Source of the DNA: Magnetospirillum sp. XM-1
GTDB lineage: Bacteria > Pseudomonadota > Alphaproteobacteria > Rhodospirillales > Magnetospirillaceae
NCBI RefSeq assembly: GCF_001511835.1
Contig: NZ_LN997848.1
Location: forward strand, 1,116,001 to 1,180,000
Reading direction: 5' to 3'
DNA: 64,000 nucleotides
The notes below the pieces were generated by a model that was given only the letters and a program-made list of their open reading frames with translations, made no database searches and was not told the origin of the DNA. The stretch's first letter is position 1, and each line of letters begins with the position of its first letter. The position numbers and the translations under genes were made by a program. Of the stretch, positions 18,551-26,852 are shown in pieces.

Positions 18551-19756
18551 GTGCTGGATGGCAGGCGGGTACTTCTCATCATCTCGGGCGGCATCGCCGC
18601 CTACAAGTCGCTGGAACTGATCCGTCGCCTGAAGGATCGGGGATGCGCCGTGCGCTGCATCCTGACCAAGGGCGGGGCCAATTTCGTCACCCCGCTTTCG
18701 GTGGCGGCGCTGTCGGGCGATAAGGTCTATCAGGAGACCTTCTCGCTCACCGACGAGGCCGAGATGGGCCATATCAGGCTCTCGCGGGAAGCCGATCTGG
18801 TGGTGGTGGCGCCGGCCACCGCCAATTTGCTGGCCAAGATGGCCGCCGGCATCGCCGACGATCTGGCGTCCACCGCGCTGCTCGCCACCGACAAGCGGGT
18901 GCTGGTGGCGCCGGCCATGAACACCATGATGTGGGAGCACGCGGCGACAAAGGCCAACATGGCGATCCTGGAGGGCCGCGGCGTCGCCCGCGTGGGCCCC
19001 GGGGCCGGCGACCTGGCCTGCGGCGAGGTGGGGGCGGGCCGCATGGCCGAGCCCGCCGAGATTCTGGCCGCCATCGGGGCCATGCTGTCCGACGGCCCGC
19101 TTTCGGGCGTGAAGGCCGTGGTCACCAGCGGCCCGACGCACGAGGCCATCGACCCGGTGCGCTTCATCGCCAACCGCTCGTCGGGCAAGCAGGGCCACGC
19201 CATCGCCGGCGCCCTGGCCGCCCTGGGGGCCGAGGTCACCCTGGTCAGCGGCCCGGTCACCATCCCTGATCCCGCCGGAATGCGCGTGGTGAAGGTGGAA
19301 AGCGCCATCCAGATGCTGAACGCGGTGCGTGGCCTCCTGCCCGCCGATGTGGTGGTGTGCGCGGCGGCCGTCGCCGACTGGACGGTGGCCAACCGCGCCA
19401 CCGAGAAGCGCAAGAAGAAGGTGGGCGATCCGCCGCCCACCATCGAGCTTACTCCCAATCCCGACATCCTGATGACGGTGTCCAAGGCGGAAGGGCCGGC
19501 GCGGCCCCGTCTGGTGGTGGGCTTTGCCGCCGAGACGGAGAAGCTGCTGGAACACGCCGCCGACAAGCGGGCGCGCAAGGGCTGTGACTGGATCGTCGCC
19601 AACGACGTCTCCGAGGGCAGCGGCACCTTCGGCGGCGATGCCAACACCGTCCACGTCATGGACGGAGCGGGCACGGAATCCTGGCCGGCCATGGGCAAGG
19701 ACGAAGTGGCGCGCAGGCTGGCCGAGCGCATCGCCAGGGCTTTGGGGAAACTGTGA
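18551..19756 (+). CDS. coaBC: Bifunctional phosphopantothenoylcysteine decarboxylase / phosphopantothenate-cysteine ligase
   Basis: Two sequential steps of coenzyme A synthesis in one 401-residue protein. The N-terminal flavin-dependent CoaC half (about 1-190) has [20 protein letters not shown], with the substrate-handling region [10 protein letters not shown] and the flexible flap cysteine in [12 protein letters not shown]. The CTP-dependent CoaB half has [31 protein letters not shown] and KRKKKV. Translation starts at GTG, the only start that keeps the canonical N-terminus. Its stop overlaps the dut start (TGATG), indicating coupling. Confidence 0.96.
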   Translation: MLDGRRVLLIISGGIAAYKSLELIRRLKDRGCAVRCILTKGGANFVTPLSVAALSGDKVYQETFSLTDEAEMGHIRLSREADLVVVAPATANLLAKMAAGIADDLASTALLATDKRVLVAPAMNTMMWEHAATKANMAILEGRGVARVGPGAGDLACGEVGAGRMAEPAEILAAIGAMLSDGPLSGVKAVVTSGPTHEAIDPVRFIANRSSGKQGHAIAGALAALGAEVTLVSGPVTIPDPAGMRVVKVESAIQMLNAVRGLLPADVVVCAAAVADWTVANRATEKRKKKVGDPPPTIELTPNPDILMTVSKAEGPARPRLVVGFAAETEKLLEHAADKRARKGCDWIVANDVSEGSGTFGGDANTVHVMDGAGTESWPAMGKDEVARRLAERIARALGKL

Positions 19757-20211
19757 TGGTTCAAGTCAGCATTCTGCGCCTGGAGCACGCCGCCGATCTT
19801 CCGCTGCCAGCCTACGAGACGGCGCACGCGGCGGGCATGGACCTGATGGCCTGCATCCCCGCCGACATCACCTTGGGCCCAGGCGAGCGGGCGATCATTC
19901 CCGCCGGTTTCGCCATCGCCCTGCCCGAAGGCTTCGAGGCCCAGGTGCGGCCGCGTTCCGGCCTGGCCGCCAAGCACGGCATCACGGTGCTGAACGCGCC
20001 GGGCACCATCGATGCCGATTACCGGGGCGAGGTGGGCGTCATCCTGATCAATCTGGGCCAGACCGCGTTTGCCATTTCGCGCGGCATGCGCATTGCCCAG
20101 ATGGTGGTGGCGCCGGTGTCGCGGGCGCAATGGCGCGAAGCGGAAAGTTTGGACGATACCCAAAGGGGGACCGGCGGCTTCGGCTCGACCGGCACGGGAA
20201 AGAAGGGCTAG
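19756..20211 (+). CDS. dut: dUTP diphosphatase
   Basis: Hydrolyses dUTP to dUMP, keeping uracil out of DNA and supplying dTMP synthesis. The 151-residue trimeric-type dUTPase shows the five motifs: [39 protein letters not shown] and the C-terminal arm [10 protein letters not shown]. The ATG overlapping the coaBC stop was chosen over the GTG one codon earlier. The coaBC-dut pair is a widespread gene arrangement. Confidence 0.97.
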   Translation: MVQVSILRLEHAADLPLPAYETAHAAGMDLMACIPADITLGPGERAIIPAGFAIALPEGFEAQVRPRSGLAAKHGITVLNAPGTIDADYRGEVGVILINLGQTAFAISRGMRIAQMVVAPVSRAQWREAESLDDTQRGTGGFGSTGTGKKG

Positions 20212-20216
20212 ACCTC

Positions 20217-20672
20217 ATGCTGCGGCCTTCCAAGAAAATGCTGTTCGCCATCGAGGCGGTTCTCGATATCGCCTACCACGCCGGCGGCGAGCCGGTGCAG
20301 AGCCGCGAGATCACAAGGCGCCAGGGCATTCCGCGCCGCTATCTGGAACAGACCCTGCAGCAATTGGTGCGCGCCGGCATCCTGGTGGGCGTGCGCGGGC
20401 CGCGCGGCGGCTACCGCCTGGCGCGGGAGCGCCGCCGCATCTCGGTGGGCGAGGTGGTGCGCGTGGTCCGCGCGCTCGAGACCGCCGAGGATCCCTACCA
20501 GGACATGCCGGCCTCCGAGCTGGGCAAGAACGTCATCCGTCCCATGTGGGGCGACCTGACCGAGGAGATCATGTCGCGGCTCGACGCCATCTCCATCGAC
20601 GAGCTGTGCATGCGCGCCTACAAGGGCGGCATTCCCAGCGAGGCGCATCAGAAGTTGGACTTCATCATCTAA
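20217..20672 (+). CDS. Rrf2-family transcriptional regulator, likely controls cysK
   Basis: A 151-residue Rrf2-type winged-helix regulator. The N-terminal HTH (about 1-60) shows FAIEAVLDIAYHAGGEPVQSREITRRQGIPRRYLEQTLQQL, then the GVRGPRGGYRLARERRRISVGEVVR wing. The three-cysteine Fe-S motif of IscR/NsrR is absent; only one cysteine (ELCMRA, near 127) is seen, so it is more like the CymR-type sulfur regulators. It lies 5 bases after dut and 55 bases before cysK, with an inverted repeat in between. Regulation of cysteine synthesis is inferred from this context. Confidence 0.85.
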   Translation: MLRPSKKMLFAIEAVLDIAYHAGGEPVQSREITRRQGIPRRYLEQTLQQLVRAGILVGVRGPRGGYRLARERRRISVGEVVRVVRALETAEDPYQDMPASELGKNVIRPMWGDLTEEIMSRLDAISIDELCMRAYKGGIPSEAHQKLDFII

Positions 20673-20683
20673 CTTTGATACGA

Positions 20684-20705
20684 TGTAGTTAATTACAGTA
20701 CTACA
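20684..20705 (+). promoter_or_regulatory. Candidate Rrf2 operator upstream of cysK
   Basis: Inverted repeat TGTAGT (20684-20689) and ACTACA (20700-20705) in an AT-rich stretch unusual for this genome. Its place between the Rrf2 gene and cysK makes it the best candidate operator; this is inference only. Confidence 0.45.
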
Positions 20706-20727
20706 CAATCGATGTGGGGAATTTAAG

Positions 20728-21687
20728 ATGACCAGTTCCGCCCCCGCCTTCCGCGGCAAGATCTACGACAGCATCATCGACACCATCGGCGCCACGCCGC
20801 TGGTGCGCTTCAAGCGCATGGCCGCCGAATCCGGCTCCAAGGCCGACATCGTCGGCAAGCTGGAGTTCTTCAATCCGCTGGCCTCGGTCAAGGACCGCAT
20901 CGGCTTCGCCATGATCGAGGCGGCCGAGGTCTCGGGCCAGCTGAAGCCGGGCGGCACCATCATCGAGCCGACCTCGGGCAATACCGGCATCGCGCTGGCC
21001 TTCGTGGCCGCCGCCAAGGGCTACAAGCTGATCCTGTGCATGCCGGAAAGCATGTCGCTGGAGCGCCGCAAGATGCTGCAGCTGCTCGGCGCCGAGATCG
21101 TGCTGACCCCGGCGTCCAAGGGCATGACCGGCGCCGTGCGCCAAGCCGAGGAGCTTCTGGCTTCCACGCCGGGCGCCATCATGCCGCAGCAGTTCAAGAA
21201 CGAAGCCAACCCGGCCATCCACGAGAAGACCACCGCCGAGGAGATCTGGAACGACACCAACGGCAAGGTGGACATCATCGTGTCGGGCGTCGGCACCGGC
21301 GGCACCATCTCGGGCATCGGCCACATCCTCAAGGCGCGCAAGCCGGGCCTGAAGATGGTGGCGGTGGAGCCCGAGGACAGCCCGGTCCTGTCGGGCGGCG
21401 CCCCCGGCCCGCACAAGATCCAGGGCATCGGTGCCGGCTTCGTGCCGGACATCCTGGACAAGGGCGTGATCGACGAGATCCTGCAGATCGGCAACGAGAC
21501 GGCGCTTTCCACCGCGCGCAAGGCCGCCAAGCTGGAAGGCATTCCGGTGGGCATCTCGTCGGGTGCGGCCATCGCCGCCGCGCTCGAACTGGGCTCGCGC
21601 CCCGAGAACGCCGGCAAGCTGATCGTCGCCATCATCCCCAGCTTCGCCGAGCGCTACCTGTCCACCGCCCTGTTCGATCAGGTGTAG
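20728..21687 (+). CDS. cysK: Cysteine synthase A (O-acetylserine sulfhydrylase)
   Basis: PLP enzyme that makes cysteine from O-acetylserine and sulfide. The 319-residue protein has the PLP lysine in [16 protein letters not shown] (about residue 52), the substrate loop [12 protein letters not shown], the phosphate-binding [11 protein letters not shown] (about 191-200), and the C-terminal [10 protein letters not shown]. Length and motifs fit CysK rather than CysM. A GGGGA site precedes the ATG. Likely controlled by the Rrf2 gene directly upstream. Confidence 0.95.
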   Translation: MTSSAPAFRGKIYDSIIDTIGATPLVRFKRMAAESGSKADIVGKLEFFNPLASVKDRIGFAMIEAAEVSGQLKPGGTIIEPTSGNTGIALAFVAAAKGYKLILCMPESMSLERRKMLQLLGAEIVLTPASKGMTGAVRQAEELLASTPGAIMPQQFKNEANPAIHEKTTAEEIWNDTNGKVDIIVSGVGTGGTISGIGHILKARKPGLKMVAVEPEDSPVLSGGAPGPHKIQGIGAGFVPDILDKGVIDEILQIGNETALSTARKAAKLEGIPVGISSGAAIAAALELGSRPENAGKLIVAIIPSFAERYLSTALFDQV

Positions 21688-21696
21688 GGACGTTAT

Positions 21697-21765
21697 AGTC
21701 GTCATGCTCGGGCTCTTGACCCGGGCATCCATGGACCCCCGGACCCAAGTCCGGGGGTGACGACT
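21697..21765. repeat. Alphaproteobacterial intergenic palindromic repeat
   Basis: Outer arms AGTCGTCA (from 21697) and TGACGACT (21758-21765) enclose a GCTCGGGCTCTTGACCCGGGC hairpin half and a perfect ACCCCCGGAC/GTCCGGGGGT stem (21735-21758). The wording (GTCATGC..GGGCTTGACCCGGGCATCCATGG) is that of a palindromic element common in alphaproteobacterial genomes. It could also act as a terminator for cysK, though no T-run is present. Confidence 0.85.
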
Positions 21766-21782
21766 TTCTAGAGGCCATCGTC

Positions 21783-22583
21783 ATGGACTTCACCGAGGAG
21801 CAGATCCACCGCTACGCCCGCCACATCATCCTGCCGGAGGTGGGCGGCGTGGGCCAGGCCAGGCTGCTCAACTCCTCGGCTCTGGTGATCGGGGCGGGCG
21901 GGCTGGGCTCGCCGGTGATCCTCTATCTCGCCGCCGCCGGGGTGGGGACCATCGGGGTGATCGACGACGACGAGGTGGAGCTGTCCAACCTGCAGCGCCA
22001 GATCATCCACCGCACCTCGGGCGTGGGCCGCGCCAAGGTGGACAGCGCGGCCGCCGCGGTGGCCGACATCAATCCGGACGTCAAGGTGGTGCCCATCCGC
22101 CAGCGCCTGGACAAGGACAATGCGCGGGAGATCTTCCGCGACTTCCAGGTGATCGCCGACGGCTCCGACAACTTCCCCACCCGTTTCCTGGTCAACGACG
22201 CCGCCAGGCTGGAGGGCAAGACCCTGGTGTCGGCGGCCATCCTGCGTTTCGACGGCCAGCTCGCCACCTACAAGCCGAATGGTCCCTGCTATCGCTGCAT
22301 CTACCGCGAGCCCCCGCCCGAGGGCCATGTGCCCACCTGCTCCAGCGCCGGGGTGCTGGGCGCCATCGCCGGCACCATGGGGGCCATGCAGGCCACCGAG
22401 GTGATCAAGGAATTGCTGGGCATCGGCGAATCGCTGGCGGGCAAGCTGGTGATCTACGACGCGCTTTCGGTGGCGTGGCGCACCGTGCGGGTGCCGCGCG
22501 ACCCCGGCTGTCCCTTGTGCGGCGACCATCCCACCATCACCGACCTTTCGGCCCACGGGAGCACCGCCAATGTCTGCGGCTGA
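21783..22583 (+). CDS. moeB: HesA/MoeB/ThiF-family adenylyltransferase
   Basis: E1-like enzyme that adenylates the C-terminus of a small sulfur-carrier protein (MoaD or ThiS). The 266-residue protein shows RYARHIILPEVGGVGQARL, the nucleotide loop VIGAGGLGSPV, DDDEVELSNLQRQIIH, and a zinc site of two CxxC pairs (CYRC about 169-172 and CPLC about 246-249). A conserved cysteine lies in VPTCSSAGVLG. No rhodanese domain is attached. The last 14 bases overlap the DsrE-like gene, suggesting a sulfur-relay pair. Whether it serves MoaD, ThiS or another carrier cannot be told. Confidence 0.88.
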   Translation: MDFTEEQIHRYARHIILPEVGGVGQARLLNSSALVIGAGGLGSPVILYLAAAGVGTIGVIDDDEVELSNLQRQIIHRTSGVGRAKVDSAAAAVADINPDVKVVPIRQRLDKDNAREIFRDFQVIADGSDNFPTRFLVNDAARLEGKTLVSAAILRFDGQLATYKPNGPCYRCIYREPPPEGHVPTCSSAGVLGAIAGTMGAMQATEVIKELLGIGESLAGKLVIYDALSVAWRTVRVPRDPGCPLCGDHPTITDLSAHGSTANVCG

Positions 22584-23016
22584 ACGCAATTCGCCGGACA
22601 AGCTGTCCATCGTGGTGTTCTCGGGCGATTTCGACCGCATCCACTACGCTTTGGTGATGGCCGCCGCCGCCATCGCCTCCAACACGCCGGTGACGCTGTT
22701 CTTCACCATGTGGGCGGGCCGCGTGCTGGAAAAGGCGCTGCCCGACGGCCAGCCCGCCTGGACGCGGCTCAAATGCTCGGACGGCCGCGCCGCCAAATGG
22801 GTGGACGACGGGTTCAAGGCCAAGGGCGTGGGCCGCTTCGAGGAACTGCTGGAAGCCTGCGTGGCCTTAGGGGTCACCTTCATGGTCTGCGAGATGGGCC
22901 TCAAAGCCCTGGGCATGGACCCCGATTCGCTCCGCCCCGACGTCCCCGTCGCCAAGGGCGGCGTGGTGACCTTCCTGGCCGACGCGTCTAAGACCGGCGG
23001 CATGCTGTTCATCTGA
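22570..23016 (+). CDS. DsrE/DsrF-like sulfur-relay family protein
   Basis: A 148-residue DsrE-like protein of the group often annotated as peroxiredoxin-family or DsrE. Opening KLSIVVFSGDFDRIHYALVMAAAAIASNTPVTLFFT is typical of the alpha/beta fold. Three cysteines are present; LKCSD (about 67), EACVALG (about 97) and MVCEMG (about 107), of which the last lies where DsrE/TusD proteins place their active cysteine. It overlaps the moeB-like gene by 14 bases, so a shared role in sulfur transfer is likely but not shown. Confidence 0.75.
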   Translation: MSAAERNSPDKLSIVVFSGDFDRIHYALVMAAAAIASNTPVTLFFTMWAGRVLEKALPDGQPAWTRLKCSDGRAAKWVDDGFKAKGVGRFEELLEACVALGVTFMVCEMGLKALGMDPDSLRPDVPVAKGGVVTFLADASKTGGMLFI

Positions 23017-23049
23017 GCGCAGTTACCAAGCGTTACCATTTTCCCGTTC

Positions 23050-23070
23050 CGGCGACATTCGCCGGTTACG
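23050..23070. repeat. Small palindrome CCGGCGACATTCGCCGG upstream of the Spy-like gene
   Basis: A short perfect hairpin (CCGGCGA/TCGCCGG around CAT, about 23051-23067) in the 104-base gap before the Spy-like gene. It could be a terminator for the DsrE-like gene or an operator; no T-tract follows. Confidence 0.4.
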
Positions 23071-23120
23071 CGGCCCCTGTAGAACGGTGTCATTCCGATC
23101 CACCCGTTCACAGGTGCCCC

Positions 23121-23627
23121 ATGAGCCGCATTACCCTGATCACCGCCTCCGTCGCCATCGTGCTGGGCCTCGCCGCCCTGGTGAACGTGGCCCGCGCCGC
23201 CGACCCGGCCGCCGGCCCCAAGGCCGCCAATTTCGAGCGCATGAGCCGCATGTGCTACGACATGGAGGCCCGCATGGCCGCCCGCATGGCCTATAACGAG
23301 GTCAAGCTGAAGCTGACCGAGACCCAGAAGGCCGAGTTCAAGCGCCTGGGCGAGACCATGAAGGAGGCCGCCGTCCCCATGCGCCAGATGTGCGAGGACA
23401 AGGCCGACCCCGCCAAGCTCGCCACCCTGCCCGAGCGCATGGACCGCATGCAGAAGGTGGCCGAGGCCCGCGCCGAATCCATGCGCAAGATGGTTCCCGC
23501 CATGAAGGATTTCTACGCCAGCCTGTCGCTGGAGCAGCAGAAGGTCGCCGACGAAGTGATGGGCGGCATGGGCGGCAAGGGTGGTTTCGGCCACGGCCGC
23601 CATGGCGGGATGATGATGCATCACTGA
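23121..23627 (+). CDS. Periplasmic Spy/CpxP-like LTXXQ protein
   Basis: A 168-residue exported protein. A signal peptide (about 1-26, ending VARAAD) is followed by a helical region with two LTXXQ-like motifs: LTETQ (about 56-60) and LSLEQQ (about 133-138), typical of Spy/CpxP periplasmic chaperones and metal-stress sensors. Two cysteines lie in MCYDME and MCEDK. The tail is Gly/Met/His-rich (GKGGFGHGRHGGMMMHH), a plausible metal-binding end. Monocistronic, closed by a strong terminator. Confidence 0.8.
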   Translation: MSRITLITASVAIVLGLAALVNVARAADPAAGPKAANFERMSRMCYDMEARMAARMAYNEVKLKLTETQKAEFKRLGETMKEAAVPMRQMCEDKADPAKLATLPERMDRMQKVAEARAESMRKMVPAMKDFYASLSLEQQKVADEVMGGMGGKGGFGHGRHGGMMMHH

Positions 23628-23640
23628 GCCATCCAAAGAA

Positions 23641-23676
23641 AAAGCCCCCCGAAGCGATGCTTCGGGGGGCTTTGCC
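23641..23676 (+). terminator. Rho-independent terminator after the Spy-like gene
   Basis: A perfect 15-bp stem (AAAGCCCCCCGAAGC / GCTTCGGGGGGCTTT, loop GAT). A-rich on the left and T-rich on the right, so it can serve both this gene and the convergent dehydrogenase gene. Confidence 0.92.
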
Positions 23677-23690
23677 TTGGTCGCTGCCTT

Positions 23691-24677
23691 TTAGAACATC
23701 GAGGCCAGCACGCGGTCCGGCGGCTGGTGGCCGTCGGCGAAGGTCTTGATGTTGACTAGCACCTTCTCGCCCATGTCGATGCGGCCCTCGATGGTGGCCG
23801 AGCCCAGATGGGGCAGCAGCACCACGTTGTCCAGCGCCAGCAGCTTGGGGTTGACCGCCGGCTCGTGCTCGAACACGTCCAGGCCGGCGCCGGCCAGGTC
23901 GCCCCGGATCAGCATGCGGGTCAGCGCGTTCTCGTCGACGATCTCGCCGCGCGCCGTGTTGACCACGTAGGCGTGCTTGGGCAGCAGTTCCAGGCGGCGC
24001 GCCGACAGCAGGTGGAAGGTGGCGGGGGTGTGCGGGCAATGGATGGTGACCACGTCCATGCGGGCCAGCATCTGGTCCAGGCTCTCCCAGTAGGTGGCCT
24101 CCAGCTCGCCTTCGATGTCCGGGTGGACGCGCTTCCTGTTGTGGTAGTGGATGGACATGCCGAAGGCCTTGGCGCGGCGTGCCACCGCCTGGCCGATGCG
24201 GCCCATGCCGATAATCCCTAAGCGCTTGCCCCAGATGCGGTGGCCCAGCATGTGGGTCGGGCTCCAGCCCTTCCAGTCGCCCGAGCGGATCAGGCGCTCG
24301 CCCTCGGCGATGCGGCGCGGCACCGACAGGATCAGCGCCATGGCCATGTCGGCGGTGTCCTCGGTCAGCACGCCGGGCGTGTTGGTGACGATGATGCCCC
24401 GGCTCCGCGCCGTGGCCAGGTCGATGTGGTCGACACCGGTGCCGAAATTGGCCACCAGCTTCAGGTTGGGGCCCGCATTGGACAAGATGCCGGCGTCGAT
24501 GCGGTCGGTGACGGTGGGAACCAGCACGTCGGCGACCTTGACGGCCTCGATCAGCTCGGCCTTGGTCATGGGATGATCGTCGACGTTCAAGCGGGTGTCG
24601 AACAGTTCCATCATCCGGGTTTCGATGGCGTCGGGCAGCTTGCGGCTGACCACGACGACGGGCTTCTTGTGCGGCAT
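23691..24677 (-). CDS. D-2-hydroxyacid dehydrogenase, glyoxylate/hydroxypyruvate reductase type
   Basis: NAD(P)-dependent reductase of the D-isomer 2-hydroxyacid family (328 residues). Visible: the first substrate-binding loop ANFGTGVDHIDLATARSRGI, VTNTPGVLTEDTADMAMAL, the Rossmann motif LGIIGMGRIGQAVARRA (about 155-171), the catalytic Arg in NTARGEIVDE and the catalytic His in LLPHLGSAT. Best match in memory is GyaR glyoxylate reductase; the exact substrate is not proven. The ATG follows a strong GGAGG site (minus strand). Its end faces the terminator at 23641. Confidence 0.88.
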   Translation of the reverse strand: MPHKKPVVVVSRKLPDAIETRMMELFDTRLNVDDHPMTKAELIEAVKVADVLVPTVTDRIDAGILSNAGPNLKLVANFGTGVDHIDLATARSRGIIVTNTPGVLTEDTADMAMALILSVPRRIAEGERLIRSGDWKGWSPTHMLGHRIWGKRLGIIGMGRIGQAVARRAKAFGMSIHYHNRKRVHPDIEGELEATYWESLDQMLARMDVVTIHCPHTPATFHLLSARRLELLPKHAYVVNTARGEIVDENALTRMLIRGDLAGAGLDVFEHEPAVNPKLLALDNVVLLPHLGSATIEGRIDMGEKVLVNIKTFADGHQPPDRVLASMF

Positions 24678-24780
24678 TTCCTGTTTCCTCCCGGAACGTT
24701 TCCCTATCGACCTAGCAACTCGTAGACCCCTTGTCCAGAGGCCAGTTGGACCTTCTTTAAATCGCAAACCTCCGCCCGCC

Positions 24781-24811
24781 TTGACCGGGTCGGGCCGTGG
24801 CACTCTATAAT
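24781..24811 (+). promoter_or_regulatory. Candidate sigma-70 promoter for the SH3 protein gene
   Basis: TTGACC (24781-24786) and a consensus TATAAT (24806-24811), 19 bases apart, about 45 bases before the start codon. The spacing is slightly long, but the -10 is perfect. Confidence 0.55.
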
Positions 24812-24857
24812 ACGCCGCCGGAAGGAGGATGGATTGCCGAAGTTGGGGAGGGCCTTT

Positions 24858-25352
24858 ATGCGCAAATGGGGGGCAAGCGTGCTGGTGGCCGTGCTTGCCG
24901 GCCTCGCACCCGCCGCCCTGGCCGGCGAGGCCAGCGGCCTGCCGCTGCCCCGTTTCGTCTCGCTTCGCTCGGACGAGGTCAATCTGCGGGCCGGACCGGG
25001 CCAGCGTTATCCCATCGACTGGATCTATTCGCGCAAGGACCTGCCCGTCGAGGTCATCGCCGAGTTCGAGGCCTGGCGCAAGATCAGGGACTGGCAGGGG
25101 ACCGAGGGCTGGGTGCACCAATCCATGCTGTCGGGCCGGCGCATGATGGTGGTGATCGGCAGCCAGCGCACGCTCAGGGGCGGCGATTCCGACAGCGCCG
25201 ACACCTTGGCCCTGGTCGATTCAGGCGTGCTGGGCCGCCTGCTGCAATGCCCGCGCAACCGCGATTTCTGCCGCGTCGAGATCAACCAGATTCAGGGCTG
25301 GTTCAAACGCGACGAGATATGGGGCGTCTACAAGGGCGAGTGGATCGAATAG
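24858..25352 (+). CDS. Exported SH3-domain protein
   Basis: A 164-residue secreted protein with a signal peptide (MRKWGASVLVAVLAGLAPAALA). It contains a bacterial SH3-like domain: FVSLRSDEVNLRAGPGQRYPIDWIYSRKDLPVEVI (about 33-66) and GWVHQSMLSG, followed by a second half with two cysteines (LLQCPRNRDFCRVE, about 131-140). Such alphaproteobacterial proteins are thought to bind the cell wall; the actual role is unknown. An alternative start is TTG at 24834, behind a GGAGG site; the ATG was preferred because it gives a normal signal peptide. Confidence 0.75.
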   Translation: MRKWGASVLVAVLAGLAPAALAGEASGLPLPRFVSLRSDEVNLRAGPGQRYPIDWIYSRKDLPVEVIAEFEAWRKIRDWQGTEGWVHQSMLSGRRMMVVIGSQRTLRGGDSDSADTLALVDSGVLGRLLQCPRNRDFCRVEINQIQGWFKRDEIWGVYKGEWIE

Positions 25353-25440
25353 GCCAAGGGCCGGATTCGAGGGCTCATCCTCCCTGGAACCCGGCCCCGC
25401 CGGCGGCCCGCCGGAAGGGGGAGCGCGGACCGCCTGAACC

Positions 25441-26016
25441 TCAGTCGTCGTCGTAAAGGCCGGCCTCGGCGCCCTTGTGGCAGGCGGGGCAGTTGGCCTT
25501 GCTCATGACCTCGGGCCGCTTCCACTCGCGCTCGGCGATGCGGTCGTGCTTCTTTTGGAAGCGCGGCAGCTCGGTGATGCGCAGCGGCACGTCCTTTGAC
25601 CCGATGCCGCGCAGCGCCTTGGAGCCCGCCTTGCCGCCGCCGGTGTCTGCGGCGCCCTCCATCAGCACCTTGCGGATGCGCTCGGTCTTGTCGGGGGCCA
25701 TGGCGGCGTTGTCGCCGAAATGGTCGGACAGCTGGCCCATCATGCGGTCCCAGGAACGGGCGGGCAGGAAGGCGGGCTGGAACGCCATGTGGCATTCGCC
25801 GCAGGCCGCCTGGGTTTCGGGATCGGTCACCGGGCGGACCCGGTCGGCCAGGGCGGGAAAGGCGGCGAGGCTGAACGCCGCGGCCAATGCCAGCCGTCGA
25901 AGCATTCGGCCGCTGGCCGGCCACAAGGTGGCCGCGCCGCTTATGCGGCGGGAGCCAAGCGACCCGGAGGGCGCGCCCGGCGATTGAGGGGGCTGGTCTG
26001 GACTGATGCGCTTCAT
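25441..26016 (-). CDS. Diheme cytochrome c (DHC type)
   Basis: Periplasmic diheme cytochrome of the DHC family, usually partner of SHP and a membrane cytochrome b. Two heme motifs are seen: CGECH near the start of the mature part and CPACH at the C-terminus. The start at 26016 has a GGAG site and overlaps the upstream stop (TGATG), but it puts 37 residues, encoded by a repeat copy, before a perfect signal peptide (MLRRLALAAAFSLAAFPALA, start 25905). The internal start lacks a visible ribosome-binding site. Probably the original start was at 25905 and the repeat inserted in frame. Confidence 0.82.
   Translation of the reverse strand: MKRISPDQPPQSPGAPSGSLGSRRISGAATLWPASGRMLRRLALAAAFSLAAFPALADRVRPVTDPETQAACGECHMAFQPAFLPARSWDRMMGQLSDHFGDNAAMAPDKTERIRKVLMEGAADTGGGKAGSKALRGIGSKDVPLRITELPRFQKKHDRIAEREWKRPEVMSKANCPACHKGAEAGLYDDD
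25919..25990 (+). repeat. Dispersed structured repeat, copy B, inside the 5' end of the diheme cytochrome gene
   Basis: Two hairpins, GGCCAC-AA-GGTGGCC (25919-25933) and GCCGC-TTAT-GCGGC (25936-25949), then GGGAGCCAAGCG, a GC-rich arm and CGCCCGGCGATTGAGGG. The same plan occurs at 35527-35582 on the other strand with compensating base changes in both hairpins. Read on the minus strand it supplies in-frame codons to the cytochrome gene. Confidence 0.85.
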
Positions 26017-26852
26017 CACTTGCTCTCCATATAGGCGATGTAGTCGCCCTTTTCGGTGGCGGTACAGACCCGGCCCAGCACCGTCTGGCAGTCGCGCTCG
26101 AAGCGCTCCTCCACCTTGGCGGCATCGGTGAACCGCTTGGGATTGGCCGAGACCGCCACCGGCTGGATGGCGCGGCCGGTCTTGGCGTGGCGGCCCTGGG
26201 CGGTGGGATCGGCGGTATGGCAGGTGGTGCACGAGGCGTAGTCGGGGCTGGCGGTGTTCTTGGATTCGAACAGCGTCCGGCCGCGTTCCGCCGAGAACCC
26301 GCCAAAGCCCGCTCCGGCCTGCTTGGCATAGCCCGCCTTGATGGCGTCGCGGGCGGCGTCGGCGGCGAAGGCGGCGGGGGCTGCCAAGAGAGCGATGGCC
26401 AGCAGCGCCGGGGTGGCGCCCTTCAGCATCTCGCGCACCCGGCGGCCCTGGAAGATCCAGGCGATGATGGCGGCATGGGCCAGCACCAGCCACAGGGAGG
26501 CCTCGGCCAGACCTTCATGCAGATCCTCGAGCGGCGGAATGAAATCGGCGGCGACGCCGGTCACTCCGGCCACCGCCATGCCGACGATCAGGATGGCGGC
26601 CATCCAGGCGAACAGCGGATTGCGGCCGGGCCGGGCCCAGGCGAGGCGGGGCCGGGGCAGGGCCAGCGGCCCGCTGGACGAGCCCAGCGCGGCGAGGCCC
26701 AGGCGAAGCGCGATGGCGGCCACCACCCAATAGCCGGCGAAGACGTGCATGGCGTAGGTGTCCTCGTCGGCGGTGACGTAGGCCACCAGGAAGCCTCCGG
26801 CCAGGGCGGCGTGCCACAGGCGCAACAGGCGGAATTCCCACCGGGCGTTCAT
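26016..26852 (-). CDS. Cytochrome b561-SHP fusion protein
   Basis: A 278-residue fusion. Residues 1-140 are a four-helix cytochrome b561-like membrane domain with heme-ligand candidates His14, His36, His112 and His126. A fifth hydrophobic segment (about 148-164) looks like an old signal peptide and leads into a DUF1924/SHP-type cytochrome c domain with CTTCH (208-212), an NPKRFTD motif and Cys255/Cys263, possibly the SHP disulfide. In relatives these are separate proteins; fusion would tether SHP to its electron donor. SHP binds oxygen species in Rhodobacter, but its role is unsettled. Overlaps the diheme gene and the 39-aa ORF. Confidence 0.85.
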   Translation of the reverse strand: MNARWEFRLLRLWHAALAGGFLVAYVTADEDTYAMHVFAGYWVVAAIALRLGLAALGSSSGPLALPRPRLAWARPGRNPLFAWMAAILIVGMAVAGVTGVAADFIPPLEDLHEGLAEASLWLVLAHAAIIAWIFQGRRVREMLKGATPALLAIALLAAPAAFAADAARDAIKAGYAKQAGAGFGGFSAERGRTLFESKNTASPDYASCTTCHTADPTAQGRHAKTGRAIQPVAVSANPKRFTDAAKVEERFERDCQTVLGRVCTATEKGDYIAYMESK

